32,386 bases of DNA from an uncultured Oscillospiraceae bacterium (lineage in GTDB: Bacteria; Bacillota_A; Clostridia; Oscillospirales; Acutalibacteraceae): NCBI GenBank assembly GCA_910587995.1, contig CAJUNS010000030.1, positions 1-32,386 of the forward strand. Reading direction: 5' to 3'. Shown here in pieces: positions 7,795-15,632 of this stretch; the stretch's first letter is position 1; the number at the start of each line of letters is the position of its first letter. The position numbers were made by a program, and so were the translations under genes. Under the pieces are notes generated by a model. That model was not told where the DNA came from. It made no database searches and was given only the letters and a program-made list of their open reading frames with translations.

Positions 7795-7848
7795 CAAAGA
7801 AGCAGCGGCCCCGCAAAGCGGCGCAAAAGGCATCCCCAAAGAAAAAAC

Positions 7849-7877
7849 TTGCATTTCTCCTCAATATGAGGTATGAT
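7849..7877 (+). promoter_or_regulatory. Promoter of ireB
   Basis: -35 TTGCAT (7849-7854), 17-bp spacer, -10 TATGAT (7872-7877), 48 bp before the ireB ATG. ireB can therefore be expressed separately from pheST. No T-rich terminator is seen between pheT and this promoter. Confidence 0.7.
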
Positions 7878-7925
7878 AGAACGATAGAGCAAAACCCTGA
7901 GTTTTTGAGCCTGGAGGTGGATCTC

Positions 7926-8177
7926 ATGCCTGACAACAACAACACCATCACCTTCTCCCTGGAGGAAGTCCGCGAGGCCGACATGAAGCGGATTCTTTTG
8001 GTGGTCTACGACGCCCTAAAGGAGAAGGGGTACAATCCCATCAGCCAGATTGTGGGGTACCTGCTGTCTGAAGACCCCACCTACATTACCACCCATAACA
8101 ATGCCCGCAGCCTCATCCGGCGCATCGACCGGGACGAGCTGCTCAAGGCCATGGTCCGGTCTTACCTGGGAGAGTGA
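7926..8177 (+). CDS. ireB: IreB family regulatory protein (UPF0297)
   Basis: This 83-residue protein matches the IreB/YrzL family in length and sequence: ITFSLEEVREADMKRILLVV, then DALKEKGYNPISQIVGYLLSEDPTYI, then RSLIRRIDRDELLKAMVRSYL. In Enterococcus, IreB is a substrate of the Ser/Thr kinase IreK and a negative regulator of cephalosporin resistance. The ATG at 7926 is chosen for GGAGGTGG about 7 nt upstream; the in-frame ATG at 7866 overlaps the promoter. In many Firmicutes ireB is next to ruvX, which is not the case here. Confidence 0.92.
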   Translation: MPDNNNTITFSLEEVREADMKRILLVVYDALKEKGYNPISQIVGYLLSEDPTYITTHNNARSLIRRIDRDELLKAMVRSYLGE

Positions 8178-8215
8178 TTTTCCCGGCCAAAATTTTTGAC
8201 AAGCGTGGTGACAGT

Positions 8216-8524
8216 ATGAGCGAACAGAAAAAACCGGCGCAGAAAAAGTCCCCCTTCCCCTCTTACAAGGGCAAGCCTCTGGTGCGCTGCGGCGACACCA
8301 TCTACTATGGCAGCATGGCGGACAAATATGTAATTAAGATGGACGTGAAGTCCAAGAAGAAGGTGGGCGAGCTGGACGTGGCCGACAAGGTGACCGTGCA
8401 GCTGATGTACACCGACCCCGAGATCCGCTCCCGCAAGCAGATCGTAAAAACCAGCGAAAAAGAAGGGCTGTACCTGGCCCTGGATATTGCCGAGGCCTGG
8501 CTGACCAGGGCTTTGGCGGAATAA
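8216..8524 (+). CDS. Small conserved-looking hypothetical protein
   Basis: I do not recognise this 102-residue protein. It has a lysine-rich, probably disordered N-terminus (SEQKKPAQKKSPFPSYKGKP), a core with alternating charged strands (GDTIYYGSMADKYVIKMDV, KKKVGELDVADKVTVQLMYT) and an amphipathic C-terminal helix (YLALDIAEAWLTRALAE). There is no signal peptide or membrane segment. The ATG at 8216 is preferred over the upstream in-frame start at 8174; its Shine-Dalgarno is weak (GTGGTGA). It begins 38 bp after ireB and ends at a terminator, so it is probably cotranscribed with ireB. Confidence 0.75.
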   Translation: MSEQKKPAQKKSPFPSYKGKPLVRCGDTIYYGSMADKYVIKMDVKSKKKVGELDVADKVTVQLMYTDPEIRSRKQIVKTSEKEGLYLALDIAEAWLTRALAE

Positions 8525-8529
8525 ACCAG

Positions 8530-8556
8530 AAGGCCTCCCGAAAGGGGGGCCTTTCC
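8530..8556 (+). terminator. Terminator after the ireB operon
   Basis: AAGGCCTCCC pairs with GGGGGGCCTT around a GAAA loop, followed by TCCT. The T-tail is short. The hairpin lies between convergent genes and may work in both directions. Confidence 0.6.
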
Positions 8557-8561
8557 TGCTG

Positions 8562-8762
8562 CTAGGGCTTTTCCGGCTCCTTCTTCGGGATCGCCATAGA
8601 CGAAAGCTGCCGGTAGTTTTCCAGCTCCTCCCGGTCCGCTGGGGCCCGGTACATCAGCCCGGTACACTCGTTGGCCGAGGCCACGTTGGAGATGGCGGGA
8701 AACTGGTCCCGCCGGGGCGTGTCGTGCTCATGGTAGTCGATCTTTGGCTTGTGGGCTGCCAT
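8562..8762 (-). CDS. 66-aa hypothetical protein with NECTGLMYRAP motif
   Basis: A small soluble protein without signal peptide. A polar N-terminus (KPKIDYHEHDTPRRDQFP) is followed by SNVASANECTGLMYRAPADREELENYRQL. The pattern Asn-x-Cys-Thr-Gly-Leu followed by Pro and a Glu-Glu-Leu-x-x-Tyr helix reminds me of small uncharacterised Clostridia proteins, but I cannot name a family. The ATG has AAGGAGGCGG about 6 nt upstream, a very strong site that supports real translation. It is transcribed alone and convergent to the ireB operon. Confidence 0.75.
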   Translation of the reverse strand: MAAHKPKIDYHEHDTPRRDQFPAISNVASANECTGLMYRAPADREELENYRQLSSMAIPKKEPEKP

Positions 8763-8957
8763 AGAACCGCCTCCTTTGAGAATGTGACTACTCCCCTAGT
8801 TTTTCCGGCGCTGGGGGCGCTTATTCCCGGTCCTTCTTTTTCCATCCGGCCGCGCATATAGTTAAGGTAGTTCAAAAGGGGGCCGCGCCTCGTTTGAACC
8901 AGTTTGTAAGCGCGTTTACGTATAGAATGCTTCCAGACAAATCTTTATGGAAAGCCG

Positions 8958-9341
8958 GTGACCCGTTTGATTCACAGCTTCACTTCCGCCTTTGCCCAGC
9001 GCCTGCTCCGCCGCCCCAACGCCTGGGCCGCGGTCCGGTCCGGAGAAGAAAACGCCCGCCTGCTGGGCTCCCTTAAGCTCTACCAAACCACCGCCGGGGT
9101 TTTAACCGCCGCCGAATTTTGGGGCCTGCCCGAGGAAGGCCGCTTCCTCCTGCGCCTGGCTCCCGGCCCGGACCAGCCCGCTCCGGCGGACTGCCTGCCG
9201 GTTTTGTTTGCCAACCGGGGCTATGGCTGGTGCGTGGGCCTCACCAGCCGCTTTGCCATCCGGGACGTGCTGGGCATAACCGCAGAGCTGTGCCGGGAGG
9301 GGAAGACAGAGCCGGTTTTGGCCCGGGGCGTAATCCGGTAA
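8958..9341 (+). CDS. Hypothetical protein, 127 aa
   Basis: I do not recognise this protein. It begins with GTG (residues MTRLIHSFTSAFAQRLLRRPNAW) and has a weak GGAAAG upstream. The middle includes FWGLPEEGRFLLRLAPGPDQ and the end reads GYGWCVGLTSRFAIRDVLGI. No membrane segment, signal peptide or metal motif is obvious. The frame is strongly GC-biased at third positions like its neighbours, which supports coding. It lies between the 66-aa gene and repeat copy A, apparently as a single gene. Confidence 0.6.
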   Translation: MTRLIHSFTSAFAQRLLRRPNAWAAVRSGEENARLLGSLKLYQTTAGVLTAAEFWGLPEEGRFLLRLAPGPDQPAPADCLPVLFANRGYGWCVGLTSRFAIRDVLGITAELCREGKTEPVLARGVIR

Positions 9342-9417
9342 GGGCCGGCACAGGACGGAGCCTTTCCCGCCGCGCCCACGCAGCCTCTTGGTGATTTGAC
9401 GTTTTTCCCTCTCTCCC

Positions 9418-9495
9418 TTCCGGAGAGCTTTTCGTGCTTCCCCGCCCGTAAGGGCAGGGGAGCACAGATGATTATCTCTGTGGTTGGGGCAATCC
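9418..9495 (+). repeat. Dispersed intergenic repeat, copy A
   Basis: One of three related elements of about 80 bp in this window, all in the same orientation. It contains an interrupted GC hairpin (GCTTCCCCGCCC / GGGCAGGGGAGC), followed by CACAGATGATTATCTCTG and GGTTGGG. Its 5' flank has diverged from copies B and C. It lies just upstream of the promoter of the MBL gene. Confidence 0.85.
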
Positions 9496-9510
9496 ATCCT
9501 TCCGGGGCTC

Positions 9511-9539
9511 TTGCTAATTAGCGGGAAACTTGGTATAAT
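9511..9539 (+). promoter_or_regulatory. Promoter of the MBL-fold gene
   Basis: -35 TTGCTA (9511-9516), 17-bp spacer, -10 TATAAT (9534-9539) preceded by TGG (extended -10). It is 57 bp before the ATG at 9596. Confidence 0.8.
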
Positions 9540-9595
9540 AATAGCCAAATCCCGGCCGGAATTCACCGGCCCCTTGCCGCGAAAGGATGGTTCTC

Positions 9596-10381
9596 ATGAA
9601 ATTTCACATTTTGGGCAGCTGCTCCGGCACAGAGCCTATGCCCGGCCGGCACCACACCAGTCTGGCCTTGGAGCTGGAAGACCGCCTGTACTATTTGGAC
9701 GCGGGAGAAAACTGCGCCTACTCCTCTTACCTGCTGGGGCTGGACCAGCTGACCATTCAGGGGGTGTTCATCTCCCACACCCACATGGACCATGTGGGTG
9801 GCCTGCCCCACCTGCTGTGGAACCTGCGCAAGCTCTGCACCCTCTCGCCGGAGAATCAGGCGCGCATGCAGGGACGAAGCGTCCCTGTCTACCTGCCGGA
9901 TTTAGACGTGTTTGAAGGGGTGCGCAAAATGCTGCTGGGCAGCGAGGGAAACTATGAAACCGTCTTTTCCCTGGAGCCCCGGCTGGTAGCCGATGGCCTG
10001 TTGCTGGACGGTCCCCTGCGGGTGGAAGCCTTCCACAACCGCCACCTGGGCGATCCGAAGCCCGGGGAGCCCTGGCGTAGCTACTCCTTCCAGCTGGAAG
10101 CCCAGGGAAAGAAAATTCTCTATTCCGGCGATTTCCGGGACCTCTCCGAGCTGCTGCCCTGGCTGGACGGGGCGGACCTGGTCTTTTTGGAGACCGGACA
10201 CCACCGGGCCTGCCAGCTGTGCCAGGAGCTGGTCCAGTCCGGCGCCGCCTTTGGCCAAGTGGTGTTCTACCACCACGGCGTGGAAATTTTAGGCGGCTTT
10301 TCCAGCGAGCTGGCCTTGGCCCAGGAGGTTTTGGGCAGCCGGGTGGCCTTTGCGGATGACGGAACCTGCGTCGAACTGTAA
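9596..10381 (+). CDS. MBL-fold metallohydrolase (RNase Z-like)
   Basis: The 261-residue cytoplasmic protein opens with MKFHILGSCSGTEPMPGRHH, followed by the metal motif SHTHMDHVGG (HxHxDH) at residues about 58-67. Later metal ligands appear in ILYSGDFRD (Asp) and FYHHGVEIL (His). The overall pattern is that of RNase Z / ElaC-like and related metallo-beta-lactamase hydrolases. The precise substrate cannot be told. The ATG at 9596 is chosen because AAAGGATGG lies about 6 nt upstream; the ATG at 9587 is inside that site. The GH18 gene follows after 65 bp with no terminator seen. Confidence 0.88.
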   Translation: MKFHILGSCSGTEPMPGRHHTSLALELEDRLYYLDAGENCAYSSYLLGLDQLTIQGVFISHTHMDHVGGLPHLLWNLRKLCTLSPENQARMQGRSVPVYLPDLDVFEGVRKMLLGSEGNYETVFSLEPRLVADGLLLDGPLRVEAFHNRHLGDPKPGEPWRSYSFQLEAQGKKILYSGDFRDLSELLPWLDGADLVFLETGHHRACQLCQELVQSGAAFGQVVFYHHGVEILGGFSSELALAQEVLGSRVAFADDGTCVEL

Positions 10382-10446
10382 CGCCGCTCCTTTACGGCAA
10401 AAACTCCGCCCGTCTCATCACAACCCCCTCAGAAAGGAAATTTTGT

Positions 10447-11454
10447 ATGAATCATCTCATTCTCGCTTATGCCGTGAACGACGCCCTCCCCCTCTTCACC
10501 CAGGAGGACCTGTCCGCTTTAACCCACATCAATCTGGCCTTTGGCCTGGTAAAAGACGGTCTGCTGGACCTGAGCCAGCTGACCCACCTGGACCTGCTGC
10601 CGGTCTTCCGCCAGTGGAACCCCCAGATTAAAATCGTCCTCTCCATTGGCGGCTGGGGCGCGGGGGGCTTTTCTGAGATGGCCATGACCGCCGCCGGGCG
10701 GCAGGCCTTCAGCGGCTCCTGCCTAGAAGCCGTGGAGCGGCTGGGCCTGGACGGAATCGACATTGACTGGGAGTACCCCTGCAGCAGCCAGGCGGGCATC
10801 GCCTCCGACCCTCGGGACCGGGAGAACTTCACCCTGCTTTTGCTGGCACTGCGGGAGCGGCTGGGGGACCGGATCCTCTCCTTTGCCGCCGGAGCCGGGG
10901 AGTACTTCATTGAGGGAACCCAAATGCCGGAGGCGGCCCGTATTGTGGACTATGTGCAGCTGATGACCTATGACATGCGCAACGGCTTTACCCGGCAGGC
11001 GGGCCACCATGCGGCCCTGCGGGCCAGCCAGGGCGACGCCAGCCCCACCAACACCGTGGACATTGTGGAGATGTTCCACCGGGCGGGGGTTCCCTGGGAC
11101 AAGCTGGTGGTGGGCGCGGCCTTCTACTCCCGCCGCTGGACCGGCGTTCGGGACGAAAACCACGGCCTGCTGCAGCCAGCCGAGAGCGTGGGCGAGAGCG
11201 GCCCCTGCTACAGCGATTTAACCGGGGAGTTCCTCCAGCAAGGCGGCTTTACCAAATATTGGGACGAGGACGCCCAAGCCTCCTATCTGTGGAACGGCAG
11301 CGAGTTCATCAGCTATGAGTCCCCCGAGGCTTTGGCGCGCAAATGCCAGTATGTCCGGGAGGCGGGGCTGCTGGGCATTATGTACTGGGAACACAGCTGC
11401 GACCGAACCCACCAGCTGCTCCAGGTCATCCACCGGGAGCTGGGCGAAAAGTAA
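10447..11454 (+). CDS. GH18-family glycoside hydrolase, no signal peptide
   Basis: The 335-residue TIM-barrel protein has the GH18 chitinase-type motifs: the strand-3 IKIVLSIGGWG (about 59-69), the catalytic DGIDIDWEYP (about 101-110, DxxDxDxE with the acid Glu), strand-6 YVQLMTYDMRN and a C-terminal IMYWEHSCD. These residues fit retaining hydrolysis of N-acetylglucosamine polymers by substrate assistance. It starts at a cytosolic-looking MNHLILAYAVNDALPLF with no export signal, which is unusual for a polymer-degrading chitinase and suggests soluble oligosaccharides as substrate. AGAAAGGA precedes the ATG. It is probably cotranscribed with the MBL gene. Confidence 0.9.
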   Translation: MNHLILAYAVNDALPLFTQEDLSALTHINLAFGLVKDGLLDLSQLTHLDLLPVFRQWNPQIKIVLSIGGWGAGGFSEMAMTAAGRQAFSGSCLEAVERLGLDGIDIDWEYPCSSQAGIASDPRDRENFTLLLLALRERLGDRILSFAAGAGEYFIEGTQMPEAARIVDYVQLMTYDMRNGFTRQAGHHAALRASQGDASPTNTVDIVEMFHRAGVPWDKLVVGAAFYSRRWTGVRDENHGLLQPAESVGESGPCYSDLTGEFLQQGGFTKYWDEDAQASYLWNGSEFISYESPEALARKCQYVREAGLLGIMYWEHSCDRTHQLLQVIHRELGEK

Positions 11455-11661
11455 GGGGCCCGGAGCAGGAGCTCCGCCCGGTTATCCCCCAAAAACAAAA
11501 AGCATCCCGGGGTTTTATGGCAAACGCATGGAAAAGCCGGCACATACCGCTTTTGCACCACGTTCCCTATAGGATCCCCTAAGATGCTTTCACAAGACGC
11601 GCATCAGCCGAGAACAGCCCAGCAACACTTTGCTTTTACAAAATTTTGTGCCCGGCGCTCT

Positions 11662-12036
11662 TTATTTGACCGCCACTGCCTCAATCTCAAACAGCGCCCC
11701 CTTGGGCAGGGCGGCAACCTGTACGCAGGACCGGGCCGGGGCCTCGCCGGGGAAGTACTTGGCGTAAATAGCGTTGATGGCGGCGAAGTCGTTCATATCC
11801 GCCAAAAACACGGTGGTTTTCACCACATCGGCGCAGGACATGCCTCCCGCGGCCAAAACGGCCTGTAGGTTCTCCAGCGCCTGGGCCGCCTGGGCCTCTA
11901 CCCCTTGAGGCAGCTCCCCGGTGGCGGGGACCAGGCCCAGCTGGCCGGAGGTATAGAGCGTGTTGCCCGCCAGCTTGGCGTGGCAGTAGGGCCCCACAGC
12001 GGCGGGGGCGTTTTCGGCGGTGATGGTTTTGTTCAT
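11662..12036 (-). CDS. ridA: RidA family reactive intermediate deaminase
   Basis: The 124-residue protein has the RidA/YjgF/UK114 length and motifs: APAAVGPYCHAKLAGNTLYTSGQ at the N-terminus, TTVFLADMNDFAAINAIYAKYF in the middle and the signature APARSCVQVAALPKGALFEIEAVA with the conserved active-site Arg. RidA hydrolyses 2-aminoacrylate and other enamine/imine intermediates from pyridoxal-phosphate enzymes, protecting the cell. It forms trimers. AAGGAGGTT lies about 7 nt before the ATG. It is a single gene on the minus strand, convergent with the GH18 gene; about 200 bp between the two holds no clear terminator. Confidence 0.95.
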   Translation of the reverse strand: MNKTITAENAPAAVGPYCHAKLAGNTLYTSGQLGLVPATGELPQGVEAQAAQALENLQAVLAAGGMSCADVVKTTVFLADMNDFAAINAIYAKYFPGEAPARSCVQVAALPKGALFEIEAVAVK

Positions 12037-12272
12037 GATGGAACCTCCTTAAAATCATTACATTTTCTGGCACGGCCAAAACCCGCGCTCAGGAAAGCCC
12101 AAGCCTGCCTGGCGCGCCTTTGGCCCCATGCCCTTTCTATGCTTTCTGGGGTGCTGTTTGGGGCGGCCTCTCAACCGCCTGCGCGCGGCCCTCTCAGAAA
12201 GCGGGAAGAACAATGCACCGCTTCTATTATACCCCTCCTGGAAAAAATCGCAAGCCCCATGCTTTCTCCGGT

Positions 12273-12354
12273 AGTGTCCGTTTCTGAGAGCTTTCGTGTT
12301 CCCCTGCCCGACGGGCAGGGGAACACAGATGATTATCTCTGAGGTTGGGACACT
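12273..12354 (+). repeat. Dispersed intergenic repeat, copy B
   Basis: The clearest copy. The outer ends are inverted (AGTGTCC ... GGACACT). Inside is a perfect hairpin GTGTTCCCCTGCCC / GGGCAGGGGAACAC with a GAC loop, followed by AGATGATTATCTCTGAGG. It lies between divergent ridA and truA, 41 bp before the truA ATG. Confidence 0.9.
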
Positions 12355-12395
12355 TCCGCTTTCTCCAAACCATTTCTGCGAAAGGCGGCGCTTCC

Positions 12396-13136
12396 ATGCG
12401 AAACCTGCTCCTTACCCTCTCCTATGACGGTTCCGGCTACCACGGCTGGCAGATTCAAGAAAATGCCCCCACGGTTCAAGAGGCCTTCCAAGCCGCTCTG
12501 TACCGGGCCACTGGCCTGCGGGAGGATTTGAAGGCCTGCTCCCGCACCGACACCGGCGTGCATGCCCGGGAATTCTGCGTCAGCCTTAAGACGGAGAGCC
12601 GGATTCCTCCCCAGCGGCTGGCCGCCGCTTTAAACCACTACCTTCCCCCGGACATTGCCGTAAAATCCTGCCGCCCGGTACCAGAGGACTTCCACGCCCG
12701 CTACAGCTGCAAGGGCAAGGAGTATTGCTATGAAATCTGGAATCACCCGGTCCGGGATCCTTTTCGGCAAGGCCGGGCCCTCCATTACTGGTACCCCATC
12801 GACGAGGCCCTGCTGGACCGGGCTGCCAAAGCCTACCTGGGGCGCCACGACTTCACCTCTTTCTGCACCCTGGACAAGCGGGAAAAGGGCGACCTGTGCC
12901 GCACGGTTTCCGCCGCCGGGGTGGAGCGGCGGGGGGATCTGGTGGTTTTCACCGTAGCCGCCGATGGGTTTCTTTACAACATGGTCCGCATTATGGTGGG
13001 GACGCTTCTCCATGTGCAGCAGGGCAAGCTGGCCCCCGAGGACCTGCCCTCTGTGCTGGCCGCCCAAAACCGCCGTGCCGCCGGTCCCACCGCTCCGGCC
13101 TGGGGGCTCTACTTAAACCGCGTGTTTTACCCATGA
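12396..13136 (+). CDS. truA: tRNA pseudouridine synthase A
   Basis: The 246-residue enzyme makes pseudouridine at tRNA positions 38-40. Motifs are LSYDGSGYHGWQIQ near the N-terminus, the catalytic Asp in CSRTDTGVHA (residues about 46-55), KEYCYEIWN, and DGFLYNMVRIMVGTLL close to the C-terminus. The length fits TruA. The ATG at 12396 (MRNLLLTLSYDG) is supported by AAAGGCGG upstream; an earlier in-frame start would overlap repeat copy B. The gene is followed by the acetyltransferase after 31 bp, probably in one transcript. Confidence 0.96.
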   Translation: MRNLLLTLSYDGSGYHGWQIQENAPTVQEAFQAALYRATGLREDLKACSRTDTGVHAREFCVSLKTESRIPPQRLAAALNHYLPPDIAVKSCRPVPEDFHARYSCKGKEYCYEIWNHPVRDPFRQGRALHYWYPIDEALLDRAAKAYLGRHDFTSFCTLDKREKGDLCRTVSAAGVERRGDLVVFTVAADGFLYNMVRIMVGTLLHVQQGKLAPEDLPSVLAAQNRRAAGPTAPAWGLYLNRVFYP

Positions 13137-13167
13137 GGCTTTTGCGTCCGTTTTCAAAGGAGTGTTT

Positions 13168-14037
13168 ATGAATTCACTTACAACCAAATCTTTCAGCCTC
13201 TTAAGCGACCATATGGCTGTGTACCAATTTATGCTGGACGCCTACAGCCCGGACTACCGCAACGGACTGCCCGCGCCCTTTTGGGAGTATGCCCTGGTCT
13301 CCTCCTGGATGGATAAATCTTACCTGCACCGGTGCCGGATGTGGAAGGACAGGGAGACCATTGTAGGCTTCTGCTTCCACGAAAATCCGGTGACCGATGT
13401 ATATTTCACCCTGCGTCCAGGGTATGAGGCGCTGGCCCCGGAAATGGCGGCCTACGCCGCGGAGCATATGCCCCGGCTGGAGGGCCGGCATCAGCTGGTG
13501 CTTATGGGAAAGCAGGCGGAGCTGATAGAGGCGGCGAAGAACTTGGGTTATTCCCAAGTTGGCGGCTATCACGACCAGATCTATGACTGCGCCAAGCCTC
13601 TGGAGTACCCCCTCCCAGAGGGCTTCCGCTTTACAGAGCCTGGAGGCGTGGACGTGGCCAAAGCTACAGAATGCTGCTGGAAAGGCTTTGATCATGAGGC
13701 TCAGGAGGGCCCCTGGGACGGACAGTATGAGGACGCCTATGAGCTGGTCAACGCCCCCCATGCCACGCCGGAGCACCACATCGCGGTGATGAACCAGGCG
13801 GGGGAATACGTCTGCTACGCTGGCATGTGGTGGGTGCCGGAAAACAAGCTGGCCTATCTGGAGCCTCTGTGCACTGTGCCCGCCTACCGGCGCAAGGGCC
13901 TGGCCGCCGCAGTCCTTTCCGAGCTCTACCGGCGGCTTCGGCCTCTGGGGGCGGAGCAGTTGACCGGCGGCGGAAATCCCTTTTACCAAAAAATCGGCTT
14001 TGGCCCAGGCGTCCAGTGGACCTACTGGCAGAGGTAA
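13168..14037 (+). CDS. GNAT family N-acetyltransferase
   Basis: The 289-residue protein ends in a GNAT domain: LAYLEPLCTVPAYRRKGLAAAVLSEL (motif A, acetyl-CoA pyrophosphate loop R-R-K-G-L-A, residues about 228-253) and GNPFYQKIGFGPG (motif B). The N-terminal half (MNSLTTKSFSLLSDHMAV ... FCFHENPVTDVYF) resembles a degenerate second GNAT-like half, so this is probably a two-domain member. The substrate is unknown. The ATG at 13168 follows AAAGGAG at a proper distance; the GTG at 13162 overlaps that site. It ends at a terminator shared with the convergent phosphodiesterase gene. Confidence 0.9.
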   Translation: MNSLTTKSFSLLSDHMAVYQFMLDAYSPDYRNGLPAPFWEYALVSSWMDKSYLHRCRMWKDRETIVGFCFHENPVTDVYFTLRPGYEALAPEMAAYAAEHMPRLEGRHQLVLMGKQAELIEAAKNLGYSQVGGYHDQIYDCAKPLEYPLPEGFRFTEPGGVDVAKATECCWKGFDHEAQEGPWDGQYEDAYELVNAPHATPEHHIAVMNQAGEYVCYAGMWWVPENKLAYLEPLCTVPAYRRKGLAAAVLSELYRRLRPLGAEQLTGGGNPFYQKIGFGPGVQWTYWQR

Positions 14038-14069
14038 GACAGCCCCGCAAGGGACTTTCACAAAACAAC

Positions 14070-14117
14070 AGGACCTGAGCGTCTGTTTTTCACAGGCTCC
14101 CAGGTCCTCTTTTGTTT
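14070..14117 (+). terminator. Terminator after the GNAT gene
   Basis: AGGACCTG (14070-14077) pairs with CAGGTCCT (14101-14108), with inner pairing of GAGC with GCTC, followed by CTTTTGTTT. It lies between convergent genes. Confidence 0.8.
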
Positions 14118-14141
14118 CCATAATGTTAAGGGGCTTCCCCC

Positions 14142-14702
14142 TCATCCCTCCAGGCGGGAAAGATCCAGGCTGTCATAGGGCTCTCCGGCCAGGGTCTTCC
14201 AGACCAGCTCTTTCCCTTCCCTCACCATGTAGCCCCGGGCGCTGCCCTCCTTGGGCAGAGAGACTGATCCTGGGTTCAAATACCACCAGCCTCCAGGCTG
14301 CGGAGCTTTGGCCGGCACATGGGTGTGCCCATGGAGGAGAATATCCCCCGGAGCAAGGGCAGGAGGGCATGCCGTGTGGTAGCGGTGCCCGTGGGTGGCG
14401 AATACCCGCCGCTCCCCCCATTCCAGCAGGCAGTACTCCGCCAGCACCGGGAATTCCAGCACCATCTGGTCCACTTCGGCCTCGCAGTTGCCCCGCACGC
14501 AGAAAACGCGGGGCGCAATTCCGTTCAGCATCTCAATCACCTCCTTGGGGGCATAGCCCTGCGGCAGGTCGTTTCGGGGGCCGTGGTAGAGCAGGTCCCC
14601 CAGCAGCAGCAAGCGGTCCGCCCCTTCCTGGCGGAAGCGTTCCAGCAGCTCCCCAGTGTAAAGGGCCGAGCCGTGCAGGTCAGAAGCAATCATCCATTTC
14701 AT
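14142..14702 (-). CDS. YfcE/MJ0936 family metallophosphodiesterase
   Basis: The 186-residue protein contains the calcineurin-like phosphoesterase motifs in order: MIASDLHG (DxH), LLLGDLLYHGPRND (GDxxxxG), VRGNCEAEVD (GNC/D), FATHGHRYH and LLHGHTHVPA (GHTH). It resembles the YfcE phosphodiesterases, active on simple phosphodiesters in vitro, with manganese in the active site. The ATG at 14702 is supported by AAGGAGGA about 7 nt upstream; the frame is open further upstream but overlaps proB. It begins 14 nt after the proB stop codon, so the two are an operon. Confidence 0.93.
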   Translation of the reverse strand: MKWMIASDLHGSALYTGELLERFRQEGADRLLLLGDLLYHGPRNDLPQGYAPKEVIEMLNGIAPRVFCVRGNCEAEVDQMVLEFPVLAEYCLLEWGERRVFATHGHRYHTACPPALAPGDILLHGHTHVPAKAPQPGGWWYLNPGSVSLPKEGSARGYMVREGKELVWKTLAGEPYDSLDLSRLEG

Positions 14703-14716
14703 CTTCACGGTCCTCC

Positions 14717-15541
14717 TTACGGTTTGGCCTTGCGGCTGAGGAAGCGGGTGCCCACCGGCCTTCCCTCCACAATGGCGTACAGGTCTTGGGGCCGGGCCCC
14801 ATTGGTAATCACCATGTCGCAGCCAGCCTCCATGGCAATGCGGGCGGCACTGAGCTTGGTGGCCATGCCGCCGGTGCCCCGCCACGTTCCCGCGCCCCCG
14901 GCCATGGCCTCAATTTCCGGGGTCAGCTCCGCCACTTGGGGCAGAAGCTGGGCCCCGGGGCAGGTGTGGGGGTCCGCGTCGTACAGGCCGTCAATATCGC
15001 TGAGCAGCACCAGCAGCTCCGCCCCGCACAGGGAGGCCACAATGGCGGAGAGGGAGTCGTTGTCGCCCAAAATTTTCTGCCGCCCGGTTTCAATCTCCGC
15101 TGAGGACACAGAGTCGTTTTCATTGACCACTGGGATGACTCCCAGCTCCAGCAGGGCGCAGAAGGTGCCTTGCAGATGCTCCAAGCGTTCCGGGTCGGCC
15201 ACATCGCCGGAGGTGAGAAGAATTTGAGCCACCGAGCAGTTGTATTCTGAGAACAGTTTGTCGTAAATATGCATCATGCGGCACTGTCCTATAGCCGCCG
15301 CGGCCTGCTTAAGCCGCAGGGCGGTGGGGCGCTCCGGCAGGCCCAGGTGGGCCGTGCCCACGGCAATGGCCCCGGAAGACACCAAAATAACCTGATAACC
15401 CATGCCGTGCAAATCGGCCAGTACCCGGGCCAAGCGCTCCATGCTGCGCAGGTCCAGGGAGCCGGAAGGGTGGGTAAGGGTGGAGGTGCCAGCCTTGACC
15501 ACCAAACGGCGAGGCGTAATATCCAAATTAATCTCTCCCAT
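14717..15541 (-). CDS. proB: Glutamate 5-kinase, short form
   Basis: The 274-residue amino-acid kinase begins RRLVVKAGTSTLTHP and contains ILVSSGAIAVG, PVVNENDSVSSAEIE (glutamate-binding region), FGDND-type ILGDNDSLSAIVAS, LLVLLSDIDGLYDADP and GTGGMATKLSAARIA. It phosphorylates glutamate in the first step of proline synthesis. The PUA domain found in E. coli ProB is absent, as in other short forms. No proA lies next to it. No Shine-Dalgarno is visible; a stop codon stands directly before the ATG and a possible -10 lies only a few bases upstream, so the mRNA may be leaderless. Confidence 0.95.
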   Translation of the reverse strand: MGEINLDITPRRLVVKAGTSTLTHPSGSLDLRSMERLARVLADLHGMGYQVILVSSGAIAVGTAHLGLPERPTALRLKQAAAAIGQCRMMHIYDKLFSEYNCSVAQILLTSGDVADPERLEHLQGTFCALLELGVIPVVNENDSVSSAEIETGRQKILGDNDSLSAIVASLCGAELLVLLSDIDGLYDADPHTCPGAQLLPQVAELTPEIEAMAGGAGTWRGTGGMATKLSAARIAMEAGCDMVITNGARPQDLYAIVEGRPVGTRFLSRKAKP

Positions 15542-15549
15542 CTATCAAA

Positions 15550-15579
15550 AATATCAAAAGGTAAGGCAGCGTCCGTCAA
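15550..15579 (-). promoter_or_regulatory. Possible promoter of proB (leaderless)
   Basis: On the minus strand: -35 TTGACG (15574-15579), 18-bp spacer, -10 GATATT (15550-15555). Transcription would start within a few bases of the ATG at 15541, leaving essentially no 5' leader. The -10 is a weak match. Confidence 0.45.
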
Positions 15580-15632
15580 GGTCCTTTCCAATTGCGTGGG
15601 CGCAAGAGCGTTTCCTGCCGCTCTCCCAGTTT

